Below the pieces are notes generated by a model that saw only the letters and a list, made by a program, of their open reading frames with translations, was not told where the DNA came from and searched no databases. Positions 18,198 to 27,900 of a stretch of DNA of 56,159 nt are shown in pieces. The position numbers and the translations under genes are program-made. Where the stretch lies: NCBI RefSeq assembly GCF_902788255.1, contig NZ_CADAJR010000009.1, positions 1 through 56,159 on the forward strand. The letters are read 5' to 3'. Each line of letters begins with the position of its first letter. Position 1 is the first letter of the stretch. This stretch comes from an uncultured Methanobrevibacter sp. Lineage in GTDB: Archaea; Methanobacteriota; Methanobacteria; Methanobacteriales; Methanobacteriaceae.

Positions 18198-21100
18198 TTT
18201 TCACTTTAATTTTAACTTTTTTGCTTGAAGCCTTATAGTTCTTGTTTCCTTTGAACTTGATAACAGCCTTATAGGTACCTTTTTTCTTCAAGTTCTTAAT
18301 CTTAAAGGTAGCCTTACCTTTATTGTTGGTGGTTGCCTTATAGGTTTTGCCCTTAACTTTCAAAGTAACCTTAACCTTCTTAAGGAGTGTCTTGCCGGAT
18401 TTTAAAGTTATAGTGTATTTCTTAACTTTCTTTTTAGCCTTGAATGTTTTCTTTTTAGCAACAATCTTAGTGGCCTTTTTAACAACAGCAGGAGCCTTAA
18501 TGGTTAAAGTAGTGTTTTGAGTGATAGGAGCATACTTACCGTCACCTGAATAGCTGATGCTGATTTTATGATTACCAGCAGCCAAATTAGCAACAGTGAT
18601 ACTTGCACTACCATCCTTTAAAGGTTTGGTGTCAACCACTTTACCGTCAACACTGACAGTGAAATTACCGGTAGCATCCTTATCTAATTTGATGCTGAAA
18701 GTAGGAGACTGACTGTTAGCAGGAACATTAGTGCTTAAAGCCTGAGCCGCAGGAACATCAACACCCTTAACAGTAACAGTAGCATTGACAGTCACAGGAT
18801 TATAATTAACATCACCAACAGTAGAAGCGGTTAAAGTATAAGTGCCTGCAGTTAAACCGGAAACAGTAATGCTAGTACCGTTAACAGTAACATTAGCCTC
18901 AGGATGACCAACAACACTAACACCAGCAATACTGGATGCATTACCTATAACTGCACTGACAGTTGCGGACTCACCATAAGTGAAAGTAATGTCCGGAACG
19001 GTGAGTTTGGAATCAACCTTATTGACAGTCACATTAACAGTTTTACTTACAGATTTATGATTCTTGTCAGGATTGGTGGTTACTTTTAAGGTATAATTGC
19101 CTGCATTTAAACCGGTGATATTTGCAATATCATGTTCATCAATTTTGATAATAGCTTCAGGATGATCAACAATAACTACAGCAAAATCAACTGCACCTTC
19201 AGTAAAAATACTGCAGTAGCCAATATCACCGTAATCATAAACCACCGCATTGTTTCTAATGTCAACAGTTGAATCAACCTTGTTGACAGTGACATTAACA
19301 GTCCTGGTTACAACATTGTGATTTTCATCCGGAACAACAATAACCTCTAAAGTGTAATTGCCAGCATCCAAACCAGAAACAGTAATGGTGTTTGCTGAAA
19401 CATCAATCTTAGCATCAGGCTGGTTTAAAATAGTTGCAGTAACATTTTTAATACCTTCACCATCAAATGTAGTGGAATTAAAAGATCCATAATCAAAAGC
19501 AATGTCATTCAAGTTAACAGTTGCATTAACCTTATTGACCTTAACACTGACTGTTTTTGTTATGCTTGTGTGGTTTTCATCAGCAACAGTGCTTACACTT
19601 AAAGTGTGGTTACCTGCACTTAAACCAGAAACGGTAATGGTGTTGCCATCAACACTCACAACCCCGCCATCTACACTAGCTTCAACACTGGTTGCACCAT
19701 CATATGATACAACATTTGTGGTTCCAGACTCATTCCAATCAAAAATAATGTCATCGCCTAAAGTCAATGTTGAATTAACCTTATTAACCCTAACGTTAAC
19801 TGTTCTGGTTATGCTGGTGTGGTTTTCATCAGCAACAGTAGTTACACTTAAAGTGTAGTTTCCAGCAGCCAAACCGGAAACAGTGATAACACCATCCTTA
19901 AATTCAAATTCCCTATCATCTATTGCAGCATTTACACCAGTTGCACCAGCATATGAAACAGATGTGGTTCCAGACTTATTCCAATCAAAAATAATGTCAT
20001 CACCTAAAGTCAATGTTGAATTCACTTTATTTACAGTGACATTAATGTCCTTCTGGGAGGAGGTGAACATGTCTGTTTCATTGAACTTGGCAGTTACATT
20101 ATAAGTGTCTGCCTTAAGGTCTGCAAATGAAACACTGCCTGAACCCTCTTTGATTTCAGCTAATTTTTCCTCATCACCTAACTTGACAGTGATGTTGCCA
20201 GTGAATCTTGAATCAGTAGTGATACTTACAGTAACATTATTTCCCCAATCAACATTATCAGCAGTGATGTTTAAATTAGAATCCAATTTAGATACTTTAA
20301 ACTTGATAAGTTTAGCACGATTTTCTGCATTATTCCATGCATTATTTGAAAAATCATTATAATTTGAACTTGAACTTTTGAATTCAAAACCTAATGCATA
20401 GTCATCCTGTGCAGGCAAAGGATCTAATGAAAAAGTATTCACACCAGAATTAACATCAAGATTATTTATAACTCTAATACTATTAGCATAACCTCCAACA
20501 TAGACACGCCCTATTCTTAGAGTAATTTTACCGGAACCTTCACCAGGTACAATAACAGTAACAGTAATGTTTTTATCAACAGTAGTATTATCTACTGTGA
20601 CAACAATATTTGCCTTATTAACAGTTAAAGTTTTAGAAACAGTAGTGGCTGCATAATCCCCAGTTTCAGGAATAGTAACTGAAAGAGTATAAGTGCCGGC
20701 ATCTAGATTGTCTATAACTGCACCACTAATATTATTTGAAAACTCTTTAGTAAATTCTTTAATAATATCATAATTAGAGTTTCTAATACTATATGTAATA
20801 TTTCCGGATTCCATGGTGGAAACAGTGACATTTACATTAGTACTTTCACCATACACCATATCAGTAGCATTCATTGTAATATTTTGACCTTTCTTAACAA
20901 TTAACTCTGGACTTTTTACTGTACAATAGCCAAGATATTTTTCAAATACTTCTTCACTAACATCTATAGAAAAGTTACCAGATTCCTCTGGAACGCTAAC
21001 TTCAGTTTGATAAACACCATTGTTATAGGTAAAGTTATTTCCAAAAATAGTGAATTTAAGTTCAGGGAGGATAATAATATTTCCATAATCATCTACCAAA

Positions 21101-22125
21101 GTAGCATTAATATTAAGTTTACCTCCCTCAGCAACATTCAATTCATCTTCACCATTTAAAAATGTGAGAGTAGTATGTGAAGATAATTTTCCACTATTTT
21201 CTAGATTAAAGGAGTAATGATTATTTAAACTATTTTTTTCAAAAATTAAATTTCCTTTTGAATTTACTAAATTTAGATAATCATAGTTAGAATAAAAAGT
21301 TGAGTTGAATATCCTAAAACTACTATCTGTTGGAATATTTATACAACGAAAATTATTATAAGTTTCATTTTCAAGTTTGTTTATTTTAAAAATAGAATTA
21401 TTAATTAAAACAGTTCCTTTAGCAGAAACCATGTTATATCCAAATGAGGAAAAATAACAGTTATTAATATTAACAGTAACATTTGTTGCAGTTGAAGTAG
21501 GACCACTAATAAAAGCTTTTCTGAAATCGTTTCTATCTAAAAATATACAATTTTCAAATGTGCAAGATGATGTTCCCTCAGTAGAAACATAACCTGAACT
21601 TGCCTGAATAGATGAGAATATAATATCTTTCCAAAATATACTAGTAGTTCCTTTGAGTGTAAATAATTTTTTATTCTTAATGTTACCACATATTTCCACG
21701 GATCCATAATTATCTGCAATTATAGAAATATTATTTTTTGATTGAACTGTAATAGTTGTTCCATCAATTAAATAAGTTCCATTTTGCATATGAATTATAG
21801 TATTATCTTTTAAATTTGTATTAGACAATACAACTTTAAAATTACCTGGATGATACTCGTCAGACCCATTTTCAGTACCTTCTGGAGATACATAAATATG
21901 ATTCAGATTATCATTTTCTGTTAAGATTTCATTGGAATTATCACTATCCATCAATTCATCATTTTGTGAATTTGTCTCTGATGAACTTAAAATAGAATTA
22001 TCAAAATCCACTTCTAATGAATTAGAATTTAAATCAGTATCATTAATGTCACTTGCAGAAATATAATTTATACTTATTAAAATTAAAAAAATAAATAGTA
22101 TAAATGTAAATTTATTAGATTTCAT
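18193..22125 (-). CDS. Adhesin-like protein, beta-helix plus near-identical Ig repeats
   Basis: Surface ALP of about 1,310 residues from ATG 22125, chosen because AAAGGG (22137-22142) fits it and an upstream terminator occupies 22148-22191; longer frames run through that terminator. Signal peptide (KFTFILFIFLILISINYISA), a beta-helix domain (about 80-330), then Ig-like domains. Repeats of about 80 residues beginning NKVNSTLTLGDDIIFDW and containing TVSGLxAGNYTLxV (about 700-1120) are close copies of each other, suggesting recent tandem duplication and a site of length variation. Lysine-rich C-terminal domain (VTLKVKGKTYKATTNNKGKA to KVKIKVKK). Its promoter must lie upstream of or within the terminator spacer. 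Confidence 0.85.
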   Translation of the reverse strand: MKSNKFTFILFIFLILISINYISASDINDTDLNSNSLEVDFDNSILSSSETNSQNDELMDSDNSNEILTENDNLNHIYVSPEGTENGSDEYHPGNFKVVLSNTNLKDNTIIHMQNGTYLIDGTTITVQSKNNISIIADNYGSVEICGNIKNKKLFTLKGTTSIFWKDIIFSSIQASSGYVSTEGTSSCTFENCIFLDRNDFRKAFISGPTSTATNVTVNINNCYFSSFGYNMVSAKGTVLINNSIFKINKLENETYNNFRCINIPTDSSFRIFNSTFYSNYDYLNLVNSKGNLIFEKNSLNNHYSFNLENSGKLSSHTTLTFLNGEDELNVAEGGKLNINATLVDDYGNIIILPELKFTIFGNNFTYNNGVYQTEVSVPEESGNFSIDVSEEVFEKYLGYCTVKSPELIVKKGQNITMNATDMVYGESTNVNVTVSTMESGNITYSIRNSNYDIIKEFTKEFSNNISGAVIDNLDAGTYTLSVTIPETGDYAATTVSKTLTVNKANIVVTVDNTTVDKNITVTVIVPGEGSGKITLRIGRVYVGGYANSIRVINNLDVNSGVNTFSLDPLPAQDDYALGFEFKSSSSNYNDFSNNAWNNAENRAKLIKFKVSKLDSNLNITADNVDWGNNVTVSITTDSRFTGNITVKLGDEEKLAEIKEGSGSVSFADLKADTYNVTAKFNETDMFTSSQKDINVTVNKVNSTLTLGDDIIFDWNKSGTTSVSYAGATGVNAAIDDREFEFKDGVITVSGLAAGNYTLSVTTVADENHTSITRTVNVRVNKVNSTLTLGDDIIFDWNESGTTNVVSYDGATSVEASVDGGVVSVDGNTITVSGLSAGNHTLSVSTVADENHTSITKTVSVKVNKVNATVNLNDIAFDYGSFNSTTFDGEGIKNVTATILNQPDAKIDVSANTITVSGLDAGNYTLEVIVVPDENHNVVTRTVNVTVNKVDSTVDIRNNAVVYDYGDIGYCSIFTEGAVDFAVVIVDHPEAIIKIDEHDIANITGLNAGNYTLKVTTNPDKNHKSVSKTVNVTVNKVDSKLTVPDITFTYGESATVSAVIGNASSIAGVSVVGHPEANVTVNGTSITVSGLTAGTYTLTASTVGDVNYNPVTVNATVTVKGVDVPAAQALSTNVPANSQSPTFSIKLDKDATGNFTVSVDGKVVDTKPLKDGSASITVANLAAGNHKISISYSGDGKYAPITQNTTLTIKAPAVVKKATKIVAKKKTFKAKKKVKKYTITLKSGKTLLKKVKVTLKVKGKTYKATTNNKGKATFKIKNLKKKGTYKAVIKFKGNKNYKASSKKVKIKVKK

Positions 22126-22147
22126 ATTATTCATGCCCTTTAAAATT

Positions 22148-22191
22148 AAAAAAAAGTAGTGAGAGTTTATTAAAATTCTCATCCACTACTT
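22148..22191 (-). terminator. Terminator or attenuator just before the 1,311-residue ALP
   Basis: On the minus strand AAGTAGTG and CACTACTT close a long hairpin (22154-22191) that runs into eight T residues (22148-22155). Only about 20 bases separate it from the next start codon. It ends the upstream 807-residue gene and leaves no room for a separate promoter after it. Confidence 0.65.
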
Positions 22192-22256
22192 ATAATATTG
22201 TTTATTAAAATTCAAAGCTCCTAGGAATAAAAAAATCACTGAGAAGACTATTTATT

Positions 22257-24680
22257 TTATAAAACTTGGTTGTTTGCCCTGTAAAAATGACCATCAGAAG
22301 TACCAAAGTATGTAGTTCCATCAATAGTTACAACAATACCTCCAGTAATAGCAGAACCAGTATCAAATGCCCAATATAAACTATATTCATCAATATCATC
22401 TGCACTTAAATAATCGACATTAAAAACCCATAATATTCCATTATTGTCTCCAATGTAAAGTTGACCATCATAACAAGTCATAGCAGTTGTGATTGGATTA
22501 ATATAGAATGTAGTTTTACTGCAAGATAATGAAGAACTAGTATAACTAGCATAGTAGATATATCCATTTTCATCTACAGTGTAAACATTACCATTACCAT
22601 CACTAACTAGCATATCACATGCACCATCTAGTGCAGCTGAAGACATTACATTTAAATTAGAATCTAATAATGAAAGACTATTACCATTATTGGATAAAAT
22701 ACAAATATTACCACTAGCATCAATAATAGGATTACCTACAGTACCGCTTATACTACTGGTAGTTCCATCATTTAAATTATATGAAACTAAACCATTAACA
22801 GTATTTACATAAATGTGATTATTCCATAAGATAGGTTGTGAAAGTAAAGCACTCTCAGATACACCAGTAATCTCAAAGAGACTGCCAACATAACTGTAAA
22901 CACCACCATTATACTCAATAACAGACACCCAAGTATCACTGTTATCACCATTACCATAATCATTACTAATGTAAATGGTATTGCCAACAACTAAAGGAGC
23001 ATAATAACTTGAACCTTCCACAATATTAGATGCAGGTTGTATTTCATTACCATTTGTTGCATTAAAGAAGTATACTTTATCCCAATCACAAGGAGCAATT
23101 AAAACACCATTATGCAATACTAAATCATGGAAATTATTAAATTCAGAAGAATAATAGAAGTTGGAAGAAACATTCCATATTAAACTACCATCATTAATGT
23201 CTAAACAATAAATTGAATTTCCATTAGGAACATAAACCACATTGCCATCAACTAAAGGAGTACCTTTTACAGCACCACTTAAAATAGAATTCCAAACTTG
23301 AGTACCAATAGAAACATCACCAGGTATTGTAATTGTACCAGTTATTGGATCGTCCGCAGGCTCAGTATAATTGGAGTAATCATCAATAGTATTGTTTTCA
23401 GCAAAAACCTGTAAATGACTATTACCTGCATAAATAGAATTTACACCATTATTTGGACCATAAATTCTATTATTAGTGTATGTGAAATATGCTGCAGTAT
23501 CACTGCTACCAGTATATGAATAGTACATCACTTGTCCCTCAGTATTTTCCCTAGCAGTATTATTTACAAATAAACTTTTATCAACTGTTAAATATCCAGG
23601 ACCATTAGCCCATATAGCTCCACCTCTACTTGCAGAAGCAGTATTATTTATAAAAGTACTATTATCTACAGTTACTCTAACTCTATTACTGGAGCCTATG
23701 GCACCTCCACCATATTGACCGGTACAAGCATTTTCTACGAATATGGAGTTATATACTTGTAAATCACTGTAAGCATATAATGCTCCACCATTCCATCCTG
23801 CTCTATTATTTTTGAATACAGAATTCCAAATACTTGTATTTGCATAGTTGTGAGTGTGTATTGCACCAGCCCACCATGCAGCAGAGTTGTCTTCAAAAGT
23901 AGAATCATAAACTTCCAAATAACCACAGTTATTAATACAACCAGGTTCACTTAAACCAATATTATCATAAAATTCACAGTCTCTAACAGTCATTCTAGCA
24001 TTATTTACACCAGTTCCCCAAGAGGAGTAGTAGTTGGTTATTGCACCAAAACTTGATTTGATGTTTGTAAAAGTACAATTTTCAAGTAATGCATATCCGT
24101 AATTCAACCAGATTACTGACTGGTGAGAACCTGTACAGTTAATGTTTGTAAATACACAGTTTTTAAAAGCATAGTTTCCATTACCCATCAGTTTCATTAA
24201 AATATTATTTGACAAGTATTGGAATGTAACATTTTCAAATTTTACATTTAAATTATTTCCTGAAGTAATCATTGGAATGTAATCATATGATGCAGCACTA
24301 TTCCAGTCTGCATTACCTATATAATATCCATAACCACCAACAATAGTAATGTCATGATTTATTGTAACCTGATCTGAACTACTGCTTGATGGAGCAATGT
24401 TACTCTTATTTAATTTAACAGTATTGACACTTGTATCTTCAACTTCTGATTGGAAATCAGCCCAAGTATAATCATCTTGAGTTGATTGAACAATAGAAGT
24501 CTCTTCATCAACATCAGATGTTGAAACATCATTGACATCATCATCTACAGAAATTACTTCATCAGCAACTTCATCAGATGATATTTCCCCAATATCACTC
24601 ACATCTTCTGCACAAACAACACTTGTTCCTACAAAAAACATGAGTAAAATAAATAATAATAAAATCCTTTTTATATTCAT
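22257..24680 (-). CDS. Beta-helix/PQQ-type beta-propeller surface protein
   Basis: 807 residues. Signal peptide MNIKRILLLFILLMFFVG ending VVCA. Residues about 90-430 form a beta-helix with GGAIxx and DSTFEDNSA turns; about 445-800 is a quinoprotein-like (PQQ/BamB-type) beta-propeller with repeats such as GNVVYVPNGNSIYCLDINDG and GTTYFGTSDGHFY. No lysine-rich tail and no C-terminal membrane helix, so the protein may be released or bound through partners. Such propellers in surface proteins usually mediate protein binding; a redox role would need a PQQ site that I cannot identify. The fold calls are by motif. Diverges from the 1,778-residue ALP across a shared promoter region. Confidence 0.8.
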   Translation of the reverse strand: MNIKRILLLFILLMFFVGTSVVCAEDVSDIGEISSDEVADEVISVDDDVNDVSTSDVDEETSIVQSTQDDYTWADFQSEVEDTSVNTVKLNKSNIAPSSSSSDQVTINHDITIVGGYGYYIGNADWNSAASYDYIPMITSGNNLNVKFENVTFQYLSNNILMKLMGNGNYAFKNCVFTNINCTGSHQSVIWLNYGYALLENCTFTNIKSSFGAITNYYSSWGTGVNNARMTVRDCEFYDNIGLSEPGCINNCGYLEVYDSTFEDNSAAWWAGAIHTHNYANTSIWNSVFKNNRAGWNGGALYAYSDLQVYNSIFVENACTGQYGGGAIGSSNRVRVTVDNSTFINNTASASRGGAIWANGPGYLTVDKSLFVNNTARENTEGQVMYYSYTGSSDTAAYFTYTNNRIYGPNNGVNSIYAGNSHLQVFAENNTIDDYSNYTEPADDPITGTITIPGDVSIGTQVWNSILSGAVKGTPLVDGNVVYVPNGNSIYCLDINDGSLIWNVSSNFYYSSEFNNFHDLVLHNGVLIAPCDWDKVYFFNATNGNEIQPASNIVEGSSYYAPLVVGNTIYISNDYGNGDNSDTWVSVIEYNGGVYSYVGSLFEITGVSESALLSQPILWNNHIYVNTVNGLVSYNLNDGTTSSISGTVGNPIIDASGNICILSNNGNSLSLLDSNLNVMSSAALDGACDMLVSDGNGNVYTVDENGYIYYASYTSSSLSCSKTTFYINPITTAMTCYDGQLYIGDNNGILWVFNVDYLSADDIDEYSLYWAFDTGSAITGGIVVTIDGTTYFGTSDGHFYRANNQVL

Positions 24681-24903
24681 TATTTATTCCTTCTTTAACC
24701 AATTTTCAGATTATTAAATATATATTCAAGGAATTGACAGACATTTTTATTAAAAGAAATAATGTATTATTTAGTTGAATAAATATCTAATGTAATTTAA
24801 TATGTGTAAAAAACTATATAAATTTATCTTGTATACTTATTAATTATAACTGTGTAATATATATTATATACAAGTATTGAAAATAATAAGGAGTTAATAG
24901 TTT

Positions 24904-27900
24904 ATGAGAATAGAAAAAATCATATTATTTCTTTTAATTTTACTGATATTGGTCAATGTGACCAATATTAGTGCAGCAGAAAATAATACTGATTCTTTAA
25001 ATGCAATGAATGAAGATACAATTGAAATTAATGAAAATATAAACGATGATGATGCAATAGCATATTGTCAAGAAAACACCACGCAATCTGAAATGCTGCT
25101 GCAAAATCAGGATGAGGATACACTGTCTGATTTTTCACCATATTCCACAAAAATTACATTGTCAATCAAAGATACGGTGGATTTTGAAACTACTGGAAAT
25201 ATTACAATGAATATGCATTTTTCATTCGTAACTCCTTTCAGTGATGGTGAATTCTCCAACTATAACATACATGTTTATGAAAATGACACTTTAATAAAAA
25301 AAATTAATATTGGTGATTTAAACCTTCCAGAAGTTAAACCAAAAGTCACATACACTGCCGATGTACCATTCACATATACAATACATCAAAACAGTTATTT
25401 AACAACTTCACTATTCGGAGTATACTCCAACACATTATATTTTGAAAAGGTAAAAAACACCTACATTACAGCATTAAACACTACACAAATCAACATAGAC
25501 AACACTTATGCTTCAAATGAAACCTGGAACAATACGTTAAAATCCCTTAAAAAAGCTCTGGAACAAGCCAGCAATAATGGAGTGATAGATCTTAACAATA
25601 TCATTCTCATACATGACAGTGACGAAACAGTTGAAATCACAAAAGACATTACAATCACCGGAAATAACGCATCAATATTACTTACCAATACTAAAACAGC
25701 ATTTGAAATAAAAAATAATGTGAAAGCAACATTCATCAATATGACATTTTCCGGAAACAGCAATTATATAATCTCCAACAATGGAAAGCTAAAACTAATA
25801 AACTGTACATTTAAAGACAACAGTTTAGGATTAATAAACAATAACGGAGAATTAGAACTGGATAGCTGTAATATCAAAAACATTCTACAAATATCTCAAG
25901 AAAGACCCTCAAGTGATAAAGGTCTAATCTACAACAATGGAATGCTAAAAATAACAGATACAATATTTGCCAACACCAATAAACTACCATACAACTTACC
26001 AATTGAAACTACAATACTTAAAGGAGTGATTTACAACAGAAACGCCGCTACTTTAAATGATGTGAATTTCACCAACATAAACTACAGGCTTGTCTACAAT
26101 GACGGGAAAATGACATTAAACAATACATTAATGGAAAACATGATAACTGCAGGCACATCAATATATCCGGCACAGACCAGTCAAAAAATCAGCAGCAAAT
26201 ACACTTACAACAGCTATAACTCCGGCGCCGATAAAACAGCAATGAATGGAGGAGCAATATACAATAATAACAATCTGGTCATATTAAACTCCATTATTCA
26301 AAATATTCAGGGAGTAACTGGCGGAGCAATATACAATAGCGACAAACTCACAATTGAAAACACAACATTGATGCAAAGCACTGCTGCAAACTCAAACGGC
26401 GGAGGAATATATAACACCGGCGAGACAATAATTAACAACTCAAAAATAATGGCATGTAAAGTTTATAACAAAATTTATGGCACAAATAATAATGTTAATA
26501 TTAATGGTGGTGGAATATACAATACCGGAACATTAAACATCTCAAACACTGAAATAAAAGAATGCAATGCTATTGGAGCTGCAATATACAATAACCATGT
26601 GTTAAATCTGGAAAACAGCAAAATAACCCAGAACCATCCATTCAGTTACCAGATAGAAAAATGGGTAGGGGATTTTGTTTACCTTATTGGAGTGCATTCA
26701 GGTGTAATTTATAATGCTCAAGACGCCGATGCAATTATAAAAAACACATTATTTAAAGACAATGCATTGATTTCTTCAACAAGTGACAGACAACATAGAT
26801 ATTACGGAACCATAAAAAACGATGGAAATATGGAAATCAGAGGCAGCCTCTTTGACCATAATTTCATTAGCGACTGGTCAGAATTATATCAAGGCGACGG
26901 TTCAATAAACATATACAATACCGGAAAACTGAAAATAATGTATTCAAATGAAATGAACACTCCAGAATATCCATTTGAACCAAATCCAATCATCAAAGCA
27001 CCACCTAATAGCTTTTTATTCAATGCAGATGGAGGTAAAAGTGAAAACTACTATTTCACACCAACTTTTGAAAAAGATTACTATCCAATCATGTTCAACC
27101 AGACAGAAAACATTACCTTAAACTTGGCCCTTACCAATGGAGAGGAAATAATCGGATTTGATGGATGGGAAAATCTACTCATACCTCTTGATTTGAACAT
27201 GACCGTCACAACTGTTAATGACAGGGGAGAATATGTGAACATCACCACCAGCATAAAAGACAAGTTCACATTCCAGTTCAGCTATACTCAAAAAAGTGCC
27301 GAATACATTATAAGTGCAAGCATATTAAACTTTAAAACTTCAGCCATTGTTGATGCTGCTAAAAAGCCGGCTGGGATGACAGTAACCTACAACAACATAA
27401 CATATAATGATGGAAACAATATCACTTTCCACATTAAAGTCACAGGAAACAATACCACACCGACCGGAAACATTACATTCACATTAAACAATGAAAAGAC
27501 CACTGTGAACTTAACTGATGGTGAGTGCAGCTTCACAATTAATGAATCCTTAAAGCCCGGCAGCTACATTATGGGCATTGACTATAACGGTGACGGCGAA
27601 TACTTTAAGGTTTTAAATCAGAATTACATGTTCAGCGTTTATAAAATGCCTACCAACATCACTGTGGTTGCTCCTGAAGTCAGGTATGGTGAAACAGGCA
27701 GGATAACAATTACAATCACTCCTTCATCTGCCAAATTATCAGGTAAGCTTTATGTTAACGGAGTCTACACCAAGGATGCCTCCACACAGTCAACAAGAAC
27801 CTTGACAATCAACAGAAACGTGGGTGTTTATAATATTACTGTAATATTTGATGAGGATGAGTATTATCAATCAGGTTCTGCAAGCACACTCTTTGTTGTA

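Noticed and set aside
24828-24874. CTTGTATA/TATACAAG inverted repeat before the 1,778-residue ALP
   Set aside because: Only 8-bp arms of mostly A/T 31 bases apart; in this composition it may well be chance.
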